Notes: a model not told the origin generated them from the sequence alone. Shown: positions 1 through 5,899, counted from the stretch's first letter. The stretch: 6,254 nucleotides of DNA from Defluviitaleaceae bacterium (GCA_009783525.1 WRDG01000142.1:1-6254), one strand, 5' to 3'. Program-made: numbers and translations.

Positions 1-215
1 ATCAGTTCTCCCGGCGTGATGCGTACGGCGATTTTTTGCATCGTTTCAGCCAGTGCCGTTGCCCGCAGGATAGGTACGGGAGCGTTCGGATTTTTTTTAT
101 AAACCGCAGTCGTTATGCAGGCCTGTTCAATGGACATGTATCTCGGTTCGGACAGCATTGCTTCTTTTAGCGTTTCTATCCGGCGGCTTTGTTTAAGCGA
201 TTTTATATGTTCCAT
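1..215 (-). CDS. Glycyl radical enzyme (pyruvate formate-lyase-like), N-terminal fragment
   Basis: Only the first 71 codons are in the window; the gene continues past base 1, so the glycyl radical and active-site cysteine regions cannot be seen. Visible features fit the N-terminus of the PFL2-type family (choline lyase, glycerol and hydroxyproline dehydratases and relatives). These are an R-x-x-x-L stretch (RRIETLKEAML, residues 11-21), then SIEQACITTAVYK (28-40), aligning with the usual S-x-E-R-A-x-x-x-T-x-x-Y/H-K block, then PVPILRATALAETM (46-59) and the closing ITPGEL (66-71), matching the family's (D/P)-x-ELIVGN segment. The start ATG (215-213) shares its A with the TAA stop of the sialidase-fold gene, and no good Shine-Dalgarno precedes it, so translation is probably coupled. 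Family enzymes are cytoplasmic, oxygen-sensitive radical catalysts needing a radical SAM activase. That activase and the substrate class lie outside what can be read. Family call fairly sure; substrate unknown. Confidence 0.8.
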   Translation of the reverse strand, partial: MEHIKSLKQSRRIETLKEAMLSEPRYMSIEQACITTAVYKKNPNAPVPILRATALAETMQKIAVRITPGEL

Positions 216-1327
216 TACAAGCTGTACCGCGCGGCGAACATATATTGCACAAACGGCTCCGCATCCTGGGTCCATTCGTGGGCGACAGTTATTATTGAAC
301 CGTCTGCGAGCTGACAGGACGCCGGATATCCTATGTGCCACCACGCGCCCGTAGTACGTTTTTTGTCGTCGCCGCCGTCAATTATTACGAATTCGTCTTT
401 GGCGTCCCATGTTAACCCGTCCCGCGAAACGCAGCCGCGTAAGCCGTACGGGTCCCTGCGGTGGCTGTACGCCGCAAGCATCCGCCCGTCTGCGAGAGTC
501 AGCAGATCCGCCGGATATCCCCATATGTTTGTGGGCTGCGGAGGAGTCCACCATTCGCCGTTGTTGTTTGAAAAACTGATCCACAAATGGCCGTGCCGTC
601 TTCTGGGCGCGTGCTCCGAACGCATCATGCATACCAGCGTGCCGTTTGCGGCCCGCGCCAGGCCCGGTTCATGAAAACTGATAATTTTTGCGGGGTCGTA
701 TGCGATTGTTGAATAATATTCCCAGTGCAAACCTTTATCATCCGACCTCATTAAAAAAGAGCGCCAGAGATCGTCGGAATTTTGCCTTGTCCAGGGCCCG
801 TTGTGCAGCCCCGACATCGCAAGGTAAAGGGTGCCGTCGGGCATTTCAACCAAGCCGTCCGCCGGCTGGCCCCAGCGCATGGGCGCGGTGTTCGCTTTGT
901 AGGGCGCGCTCCATGTGCGTCCGTCATCATTTGAACGCAAAAAAAAGCAGCCTTCGCATTCTCTCAGGCTGTATAAATTTGACTGCGGCCCGTGGTCGTA
1001 AAAAATTCCCTGCCCGCCGTCAAAAGAATTTACCAAAAAATAAATCAAGAGCGTTCCGTCGGAAAGTTTGCTGATGCAGGGATTGTTTCCGCCGTTGTAG
1101 CCGTCCGACTTCCAAACGGTAACGATGTCCGATTCGTGCCACGTCATTCCGTTGTCCTGTGAACGGGCTAAAAAAATATCGTCGAAGTCTACGTGAATTA
1201 ACCCCCGCGTGTCGCAAAAAACTGTCAAGAGATCACCGTTGCCGAGCCGCACGATGTCGCCTTCGCACAAATATCTGTCGGCTTTGCAACTTATCGTAAT
1301 TTTTTTTGCGCCGATAATTTTTGCCAT
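215..1327 (-). CDS. Sialidase-fold (BNR/Asp-box) protein, cytoplasmic
   Basis: A 370-residue protein with five Asp boxes expected of a six-bladed beta-propeller: SQDNGMTW (56-63), SNDDGRTW (132-139), SDDKGLHW (195-202), SNNNGEWW (253-260) and a shortened SRDGLTW (301-307). FHEPGLARAANGTLVCMMR (218-236) resembles the sialidase segment carrying the second arginine of the catalytic triad. WGYPADLLTLADGRMLAAYSHR (269-290) and HIGYPASCQLADGSI (331-345) are typical late-blade motifs. No N-terminal signal peptide or anchor is visible, so it should be cytoplasmic. The usual (F/Y)RIP motif near the N-terminus is absent; the equivalent stretch reads YLCEGDIVRLGNGDLL (19-34). Sialidase activity is therefore not assured, and it may act on another sugar or be a non-catalytic propeller. 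Start ATG 1327-1325 has AGAGG at 1342-1338, ten bases upstream. It is the first gene of a coupled pair with the glycyl radical enzyme. Fold call strong, substrate unknown. Confidence 0.85.
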   Translation of the reverse strand: MAKIIGAKKITISCKADRYLCEGDIVRLGNGDLLTVFCDTRGLIHVDFDDIFLARSQDNGMTWHESDIVTVWKSDGYNGGNNPCISKLSDGTLLIYFLVNSFDGGQGIFYDHGPQSNLYSLRECEGCFFLRSNDDGRTWSAPYKANTAPMRWGQPADGLVEMPDGTLYLAMSGLHNGPWTRQNSDDLWRSFLMRSDDKGLHWEYYSTIAYDPAKIISFHEPGLARAANGTLVCMMRSEHAPRRRHGHLWISFSNNNGEWWTPPQPTNIWGYPADLLTLADGRMLAAYSHRRDPYGLRGCVSRDGLTWDAKDEFVIIDGGDDKKRTTGAWWHIGYPASCQLADGSIITVAHEWTQDAEPFVQYMFAARYSL

Positions 1328-1354
1328 AAAATTTTTGCCTCTTTCAATTATAAT

Positions 1355-1384
1355 ATTATAAAAAACAAGCGGCTTGCATGTTTA
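1355..1384 (-). promoter_or_regulatory. Candidate sigma-70-type promoter of the sialidase-fold gene
   Basis: Read on the minus strand, TAAACA (1384-1379, four of six matches to TTGACA) is followed after 18 bp by a perfect TATAAT (1360-1355). Transcription would begin near 1348, leaving a short leader that still holds the AGAGG ribosome binding site. A second TATAAT at 1352-1347 has no good -35 partner. The -10 is convincing; the -35 is only fair. Confidence 0.5.
1366..1376. promoter_or_regulatory. Candidate operator, perfect inverted repeat
   Basis: CAAGC-G-GCTTG is a perfect 11-bp inverted repeat with a one-base centre. It lies in the spacer between the -35 and -10 of the leftward promoter, and about 60 bases upstream of the predicted start of the rightward one. 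That position suits a repressor of the leftward operon that might also influence the divergent lipoprotein gene. No regulator for it is identified in the window, and an arm of five bases could occur by chance. Confidence 0.35.
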
Positions 1385-1397
1385 AACGCCGGAAACA

Positions 1398-1426
1398 TTA
1401 ACAGGCATGTCCCGTTGTATTATACT
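1398..1426 (+). promoter_or_regulatory. Sigma-70-type promoter of the solute-binding lipoprotein gene
   Basis: TTAACA (1398-1403) and TATACT (1421-1426) are separated by exactly 17 bp, and each matches five of six consensus bases. Transcription would begin near 1433, giving an A/T-rich leader of about 67 bases with a ribosome binding site at its end. This is the best promoter in the window. Confidence 0.65.
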
Positions 1427-1487
1427 GCAGGGAAAAAAATATTTTTTAGAATTAATTGTTAAGCAGCGTAAAAAAAATAAATTTTGC

Positions 1488-1492
1488 GGAGG
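1488..1492 (+). promoter_or_regulatory. Ribosome binding site that decides a TTG start
   Basis: GGAGG ends seven bases before the TTG at 1500-1502, the ideal distance, and there is no in-frame ATG nearby. A second TTG at codon 4 would be 16 bases away and would remove a lysine useful for the signal peptide. TTG 1500 is therefore the likely start. Confidence 0.75.
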
Positions 1493-1499
1493 TTTTTAA

Positions 1500-3056
1500 T
1501 TGCATAAATTGTTGTATGTCATTTTTACGGCAGTATTTATTTTGTCGGTGTGTTCATGCGGCGGACAAAAAGATAATTTTGTTAAAAATGATACTGCGGG
1601 CGATATAAATGATGATCACGAAGCAGCCGTGCCGGACCTGTCTTTAATTGTTGACGACTCGACGTATTATTTCGACATTGTTGAAACGGTTAACGAAAAC
1701 ATATTGGCTATGGGTAAAAAAGATTTGCGTATTGCCGTGCCGAGCGAAAGAACAGATGTTTACGCACACTTTGCGAAAAAATTTACGGAAAGGTATCCGA
1801 ACGTAACGATCGAAATTTTGGGATTAGACGGATACTTTCGTGAAGGTCCCGCTTATTACACGCAGCACCCGCCTTTCGGCGAAATGTATAGTTTCGAAAA
1901 CAATGCGTATGCCGCCGCAATGGCAGAGATGATTTTAAGCGGCGATGCGCCGGATCTTTTTGTCACGCCGGGCTGGCATTTGCCAAACGACAAAATTTTT
2001 ATGCCGTATTTGGCGGACATATACGAACTGATAAACAGCGACCCGCTTTTCGACCATAAAGACTATTTTATGAACGTGATCGACGCATACGCGGTTGACG
2101 GCAAGCTGTATGAGTTCCCGGTCACGTTCAGCTTCGATTATGTGGGCGTGCATAAAGATATGCCGGACAGTTTGATCGAATGGTTTAAAAATAAAAGCTC
2201 CGTAAATTGGTTCGAGCTGCTCGAAATTTACGAAGACATATACAGCCGCCAAAACGGTAAGCGCTTCGGCGTCTACGAGGAGTTTTTTTACCGCGACTCA
2301 TTTAGATATGCGGCGGCGTCATACATGGATTTTTTAAGAGGGCGGGGGACGTTTGACGGAAATATGCTAATCAAAAAAATCGCGTCGGCTTTGACCGAGC
2401 CCGAGACGATTGCCTTGTTTTACGGAATGTCCACATTACAGTCGAACGCCGAATTAAAAAGGCAAAACGAATACATGTTTGTCAAATTAGCGCAAGACTT
2501 ATGGCCCTTCCTGCTGCCTACGGCGCAGGAACACGGCCATTCTTTTTTGCATTTGGTTCCGCTGACGGACGAGTACGGCGCAATTTTTTTGGCGAACGAC
2601 AGGGAAGTGACAAAATTGTGCGTGGCGGAAAGCTCGCCGAACAAAGTTATCGCATGGGAATTTATTAAATTTATAATGCTGCCGGAAAGCAACGGCTATT
2701 ATCCGGGCGGGCATTTCGGCCTGCCGTCGTGGATGCCTACTATGGGAGTGCTTAAAAATTTGTCATATGTGTACAAACCGGGATATATGGCAAATTGCGG
2801 CGAAATATTAAACACGAAAATAAATTATATGTCGCGCCGGCCCTTCAATGTAATGTTTACCGGCAGTATTGAAGAAAACCTCGCCGTGATTTCAAAACGC
2901 ATGGAGCAGATTTCGATGCTGCCCATGCGAACGCTGCCGCCGTACATATGCGAAGCGATGTTCATCCAGTATAAAGATGAAGTATCAAAAGAAAAACAAG
3001 ACGCGGAAGAAATTGCGAATTGGTGGCGGGGCGCGGTGGAGCGGTTAGTGCAGTAA
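1500..3056 (+). CDS. ABC-type extracellular solute-binding lipoprotein (family 1, sugar type)
   Basis: A 518-residue lipoprotein precursor. A short basic start is followed by a hydrophobic segment (about residues 4-18) and a cysteine-rich lipobox, VCSC, with Cys20 the probable lipidated residue; Cys18 is an alternative. A polar, acidic linker (21-55) precedes the binding domain. The strand-helix opening DLRIAVPSERTDVYAHFAKKFTERYPNVTIEI (75-106), SGDAPDLFV (147-155) and DGKLYEFPV (200-208) are hallmarks of the sugar solute-binding protein family. Such proteins capture a ligand outside the membrane and hand it to an ABC permease. No permease or ATPase gene is present here, and a terminator follows directly, so the gene stands alone. 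It is transcribed divergently from the sialidase-fold operon, which may hint at a related ligand, but nothing in the sequence identifies it. The start is TTG, set by GGAGG seven bases upstream. A sensor role without transport is possible. Confidence 0.85.
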   Translation: MHKLLYVIFTAVFILSVCSCGGQKDNFVKNDTAGDINDDHEAAVPDLSLIVDDSTYYFDIVETVNENILAMGKKDLRIAVPSERTDVYAHFAKKFTERYPNVTIEILGLDGYFREGPAYYTQHPPFGEMYSFENNAYAAAMAEMILSGDAPDLFVTPGWHLPNDKIFMPYLADIYELINSDPLFDHKDYFMNVIDAYAVDGKLYEFPVTFSFDYVGVHKDMPDSLIEWFKNKSSVNWFELLEIYEDIYSRQNGKRFGVYEEFFYRDSFRYAAASYMDFLRGRGTFDGNMLIKKIASALTEPETIALFYGMSTLQSNAELKRQNEYMFVKLAQDLWPFLLPTAQEHGHSFLHLVPLTDEYGAIFLANDREVTKLCVAESSPNKVIAWEFIKFIMLPESNGYYPGGHFGLPSWMPTMGVLKNLSYVYKPGYMANCGEILNTKINYMSRRPFNVMFTGSIEENLAVISKRMEQISMLPMRTLPPYICEAMFIQYKDEVSKEKQDAEEIANWWRGAVERLVQ

Positions 3057-3119
3057 AGAGGTAAATATCACACCGTATATAAGCTTGCAATGAGTAAAGC
3101 TTGTTGAGATATTTTTTAG

Positions 3120-3152
3120 CCGTTTGCTTAATAAAAGCAGACGGTTTTTTTT
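3120..3152 (+). terminator. Intrinsic terminator after the solute-binding lipoprotein gene
   Basis: CCGTTTGCTT (3120-3129) pairs with AAGCAGACGG (3135-3144) through ten positions, with one G-U pair and an AATAA loop. Eight T residues (3145-3152) follow. It lies 63 bases after the stop codon. The 5' side lacks an A-tract, so it works only rightward. The 190-base gap to the next gene holds nothing else that I can support. Confidence 0.88.
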
Positions 3153-3246
3153 AAAACAAGACATACAGCCGCCGTGTTTTGTATCATAATGTAGCTTGTA
3201 CACGATTAATAATTGTAAAAAATTATAAACGGAGGTAGCGCCGCAA

Positions 3247-4188
3247 ATGAAGCTTGACAGGTTGCTTGGGATCATAACCGTGCTGCTGCAAAAAGACCGC
3301 GTTACCGCGCCGGAGCTTGCAAAAAAATTTGAGGTCAACCGCCGGACAATCGGGAGGGACATCGACGCGCTTTGCCTGGCGGGGATACCCGTTGTTACCC
3401 GGCAGGGTACCGGTGGAGGCATTTCGATTGCCGAAGGGTTTAAACTTGATAAAAGCGTGCTTACCGCAGAAGAATTGTCCGGCATTATCGCCGCATTGAA
3501 AGGCATCGGAAGCATTACGGAAAAAACGCAGATCGAACGCACATTAGAAAAGCTAAACGCAAACGGATCGGGTAGGGCGGGCGTGTCGCAATCTGCCGGC
3601 CAAAGCAACCGTGCTGTTTCGCTGCGCGAGCCCATAATCATCGACCTCGCTTCGCACTATAAAGGGCAGCTGACCGAAAAAATCGAAACAATAAAACGAG
3701 CCGTGATTGAAACGCGGTTGATCGAGTTTGATTATTTTTATGAAAAAGGCGATTCACATCGCCGCATTGAGCCGTACTTTGTTATTTTCCAATGGTCGAG
3801 CTGGTATGTTTTCGGTTTTTGCTTGGAGCGCAGGGACTGGCGTATGTTCAAACTGCTGCGGCTGTGGAATTTGAAGCTGTGCGTCGAAAATTATAATGCG
3901 CGTGCAATTCCGCAAAAGCAGCGTGATTTTAATGCACAGTTCACAGACGACATTAAGCTTGTGGCGGTTTTTGAGCCGTCCGAAAAATATAAACTGATAG
4001 AGTCCTACGGTCTTAATTGTTATACGGAAACAGATGAAGGCTTGCGGATGGAAATCGGTTTTACAAACCGCGATTTTCTTGTGAACTGGCTGCTGGGCTT
4101 CGGCGGCAGAGTTAAGGTGCTGGAGCCGGACTGTATTGCGGATGAAATAAAAATTGAAGCAAAAAAAATTTTGTCGAGGTATAAATAA
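3247..4188 (+). CDS. YafY-family transcriptional regulator (HTH + WYL + WCX)
   Basis: A 313-residue regulator with the usual family layout. The N-terminal winged helix-turn-helix spans about residues 1-65, with VTAPELAKKFEVNRRTIGRD (19-38) as the DNA-binding core and GTGGGISI (54-61) as the wing. A connecting helical region contains a low-complexity polar linker at about 104-128. The WYL domain spans about 150-215, with conserved R173, P176, W186, Y187, R199, F201 and R205. The signature leucine is replaced: the motif reads WYV. A C-terminal WCX-like part (about 237-312) ends in the typical GFGGRVKVLEP and helix. WYL domains sense small ligands, often nucleotides or nucleic acid fragments, and control transcription. 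The likely target is its own operon including the flavin reductase 135 bases downstream, which is inference. GGAGG at 3231-3235 lies eleven bases before the ATG. I could not find a convincing promoter between the preceding terminator and this gene. Confidence 0.88.
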   Translation: MKLDRLLGIITVLLQKDRVTAPELAKKFEVNRRTIGRDIDALCLAGIPVVTRQGTGGGISIAEGFKLDKSVLTAEELSGIIAALKGIGSITEKTQIERTLEKLNANGSGRAGVSQSAGQSNRAVSLREPIIIDLASHYKGQLTEKIETIKRAVIETRLIEFDYFYEKGDSHRRIEPYFVIFQWSSWYVFGFCLERRDWRMFKLLRLWNLKLCVENYNARAIPQKQRDFNAQFTDDIKLVAVFEPSEKYKLIESYGLNCYTETDEGLRMEIGFTNRDFLVNWLLGFGGRVKVLEPDCIADEIKIEAKKILSRYK

Positions 4189-4246
4189 ACATGCCATGCT
4201 GTTGTCGTGTTTGTCGCGGTAAGATAATAAAAAACGGAGGTTAAAA

Positions 4247-4288
4247 ATGAAAAAAAATTATTTAACAGAAAGGCGCGGGTGTTTTTAA
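4247..4288 (+). CDS. Short leader reading frame, or displaced 5' end of the flavin reductase gene
   Basis: ATG 4247 follows a strong GGAGG (4236-4240) at six bases and opens a 13-codon frame, MKKNYLTERRGCF, ending in TAA at 4286-4288. This is the only good ribosome binding site between the regulator and the flavin reductase. The flavin reductase frame is one base ahead (+1) and stays open back to 4266, just after a TAA at 4263-4265. Losing one base between 4266 and 4288, for example from the T5 run 4282-4286, would fuse the two into one 242-codon frame. Three readings are possible: a true leader peptide acting by translational coupling, a single-base disruption or sequencing error, or a +1 frameshift at TTT-TAA-C, which resembles the prfB type of site. 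No database family is recognised for the 13-mer. Confidence 0.4.
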   Translation: MKKNYLTERRGCF

Positions 4289-4322
4289 CGCATTGTTTAA
4301 ATGCGACGCGAACGGTAAAAAA

Positions 4323-4976
4323 ATGAAAAAAGAATTTTCTTCAAAGCCGGATTGCATAACGGAGCAATGGCCCGGAATGTTTGAATTATTTTCATGGAAG
4401 GACATTGTAACCGCCATTCCTTCGCCGATGCTGGTGGTAACAGGCTGGAAATCAAACGGAAAGGAAAATGCCTGCCTTCAATCGTATGCGTCATTCGTAA
4501 GCGATTCCGGCGAGCTTGTTTGCATACTCGGCTGGGCGTCAAAAGGCGGGCATATGTATCGGTCCATAAAAGAGACGGGATGCTGCGTACTCAACTTTCC
4601 GTCGAGTGAAATTTATGATCTGTGCGGAAGAACTATTGAAAACAATCAATTTGAAACGGACGAAATAACCGCTTCGGGTCTTACCGCAGAAAAATCGGCG
4701 GTTGTAAACGCGCCGCGCATAACCGAATGTTTTTTGAATATTGAATGTGAGTTCTTGTGGGAACAGCAAAATTTTAAAAACAGCGGCAACGCGGTTGTCG
4801 GACTAAAAGCCGTACATTTTTGTATGGACAGCGAGCGGTACGACCAAAAAGCGCTGGGCAGATACGGCAAAACAGGATATTTGTTTAACCTTCATGCTCC
4901 GGCGAACCCCGATACGGGCGAAGTTGAGCAGGATTTGATCGGTATGATTGAATCGATAAAAAGGGATAGTGTTTGA
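4323..4976 (+). CDS. Flavin reductase-like protein (FMN-binding split barrel)
   Basis: 217 residues from ATG 4323. The sequence has the family pattern: FSWKDIVTAIPSPMLVVTGWKSNGKENACLQSYASF (23-58) as the first barrel strands, CILGWASKGGHMYRSIKETGCCVLNFPS (67-94) where the conserved strand-helix-strand contacts FMN, SGLTAEKSAVVNAPRITECFLNIECE (118-143), and a late GRYGKTGYLFNL (179-190). Such proteins bind FMN and reduce flavin with NAD(P)H, or act as small flavoproteins in anaerobes; they are soluble and usually dimeric. I chose ATG 4323 because MKKEFSSKPDCITEQWPGMFELFSW fits the start of related proteins as I remember them. It has no good ribosome binding site, however. A TTG at 4293 in the same frame would add ten residues, and ATG 4247 could be the original start if the frame is disrupted. 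It follows the WYL regulator without a terminator. Substrate and partner are unknown. Confidence 0.82.
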   Translation: MKKEFSSKPDCITEQWPGMFELFSWKDIVTAIPSPMLVVTGWKSNGKENACLQSYASFVSDSGELVCILGWASKGGHMYRSIKETGCCVLNFPSSEIYDLCGRTIENNQFETDEITASGLTAEKSAVVNAPRITECFLNIECEFLWEQQNFKNSGNAVVGLKAVHFCMDSERYDQKALGRYGKTGYLFNLHAPANPDTGEVEQDLIGMIESIKRDSV

Positions 4977-5019
4977 AAGAAAATGTAAAAGATAATTTCT
5001 TTGGTTTGCGGAGTAATGT

Positions 5020-5050
5020 AAAAAAACGGCGCGACGGGTCGTCGCGCCGT
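5020..5050 (-). terminator. Intrinsic terminator pointing leftward
   Basis: ACGGCGCGACG (5026-5036) and CGTCGCGCCGT (5040-5050) form a perfect 11-bp GC-rich stem with a three-base loop. The run of seven A (5020-5026) makes a U-tract only when read on the minus strand. In the plus direction the stem is followed by ATGCTATATGG, which is not a U-tract. It would stop leftward transcription, yet the nearest minus-strand gene lies more than 800 bases to the right, past a plus-strand gene. Confidence 0.7.
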
Positions 5051-5095
5051 ATGCTATATGGTGCAATCGCAATCGGTAAATGATTGGAGCGGAAC

Positions 5096-5857
5096 ATGAT
5101 ACAAAATTACAATGATTTTTTAAACGCTTTGCTTGAAGCGGGTTTTTCCGGCGCGGTCGGAGGCATGGACGACGGTGTGTTCGGGCTGTTCAAATACGGC
5201 TGGACCGGCCGTTCCGCCAACGCGGATGATCTTAATCAGGCAGCGGTAAACGCGGAAGACAAAACGGAAATACAATGGCATACGGACGACCCCGACACAG
5301 ACCCGTGGCAGTGGCGCATCCGTGTTTTAAAAGAACGCGGCGACATTGCATATGCAAAAATATTTTTCCGCAAAGCCGGGTACATAACGAAAGAATGGTA
5401 TCCGTATTTTTTTGCCGCCCGCCGCGGCGGCATGACGTTTGACGAAGAATATTCAAACGGAACATTGAGCCGGTACGCCAAGCGCGTGTATGAAGCAGTC
5501 GCCGATAAAGGCCGCTTAACGCTGCAGGACATAAAGCGCGTCGCCGGGTTTAACCGGGAGGACAGTCCGAAAGTTGAAAGCGCTTTAACCGAGCTGCAAA
5601 TGAAAATGTATCTGACCATTTGCGAAATAGATTACAAGGTTTCGCAAAAGGGCGAGCGGTACGGTTTTTCGTACACCGTTTTCGGCACAGCGGAATCTTT
5701 TTGGGGCGGCGATGTTATAAAAAAAGCAGGCGAAACAAGTCCGGACGAAGCGTTCGGAAAAATAAAAGACCGAATACTTTTGCTTAACCCGTCGGCGGAG
5801 AAAATGAAAATAAGCAAATTTATTAAGGGAACTTCTATAAACTCCGTTTCGTTATAG
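5096..5857 (+). CDS. AlkZ-related winged-helix protein, function unknown
   Basis: 253 residues from ATG 5096. The start is chosen because GGAG (5086-5089) lies six bases upstream; a TTG at 5084 would add four residues but overlaps that site. The central block WHTDDPDTDPWQWRIR (61-76), followed by DIAYAKIFFRKAGYITKEWYPYF, is very distinctive and, from memory, matches proteins named AlkZ-related in Clostridia. After it comes a winged-helix-like part (about 124-200): a helix with RYAKRVYEAVADKG, then LTLQDIKRVAGFNRED, then VESALTELQMKMYLTICEI. AlkZ/YcaQ proteins are DNA glycosylases acting on crosslinks and alkylated bases, but this shorter relative lacks anything I can name as their catalytic motif, so glycosylase activity should not be assumed. 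It is soluble, with no signal peptide or membrane segment. It ends in tandem stops (TAGTAG) inside a long hairpin. No plus-strand terminator separates it from the flavin reductase, so partial read-through is possible. Confidence 0.7.
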   Translation: MIQNYNDFLNALLEAGFSGAVGGMDDGVFGLFKYGWTGRSANADDLNQAAVNAEDKTEIQWHTDDPDTDPWQWRIRVLKERGDIAYAKIFFRKAGYITKEWYPYFFAARRGGMTFDEEYSNGTLSRYAKRVYEAVADKGRLTLQDIKRVAGFNREDSPKVESALTELQMKMYLTICEIDYKVSQKGERYGFSYTVFGTAESFWGGDVIKKAGETSPDEAFGKIKDRILLLNPSAEKMKISKFIKGTSINSVSL

Positions 5858-5869
5858 TAGTTCCCTTAA
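5823..5869. terminator. Long inverted repeat across a stop codon, probable convergent terminator
   Basis: TTAAGGGAACTTCTATAA (5823-5840) and TTATAGTAGTTCCCTTAA (5852-5869) pair over 18 positions with a single mismatch around an 11-base loop. The right arm contains the TAG stop (5855-5857) and the second TAG directly after it. The hairpin lies between two convergent genes. U-tracts are poor: on the plus strand a T6 run begins eight bases past the stem, and on the minus strand there is only TAATAAATTT. A bidirectional terminator of modest strength is the simplest reading; a protective 3' structure or a small repeat element is also possible. Confidence 0.55.
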
Positions 5870-5899
5870 AGGATAAATTTTTTGCGAAACCAATCAAAA

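Noticed and set aside
333..1217. Several open frames antisense to or overlapping the sialidase-fold gene
   Set aside because: They have no recognisable domain, no ribosome binding site and arginine/cysteine-rich compositions typical of shadow frames.
1434..1447. 14-bp A/T palindrome (A6-TA-T6 type) in the lipoprotein leader
   Set aside because: It is low-complexity sequence in an A/T-rich intergenic region; it may bend DNA but gives no specific evidence of function.
3081..3103. AAGCTTG repeated twice just after the lipoprotein gene
   Set aside because: Seven-base copies containing a palindromic hexamer occur readily by chance, and similar AAGCTTG words appear elsewhere in the window.
3182..3229. 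Weak promoter-like hexamers upstream of the WYL regulator (CATAAT, TTGTAC, TATAAA)
   Set aside because: No pair has both a good match and a 16-18 bp spacing, so no promoter is called.
3045..3641. 198-codon minus-strand open frame across the start of the WYL regulator
   Set aside because: It is antisense to a clearly conserved helix-turn-helix coding region and spans a terminator; its serine-rich composition is that of a shadow frame.
4202..4228. TTGTCG and GATAAT as a promoter for the flavin reductase
   Set aside because: The spacer is only 15 bp and transcription would begin at the ribosome binding site itself; co-transcription with the regulator is more likely.
4293..4295. TTG 4293 as the start of the flavin reductase
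   Set aside because: No ribosome binding site precedes it, and family similarity as remembered begins at ATG 4323. It is kept only as an alternative.
5084..5086. TTG 5084 as the start of the AlkZ-related gene
   Set aside because: It overlaps the GGAG site that is ideally placed for ATG 5096, and it adds only four residues.
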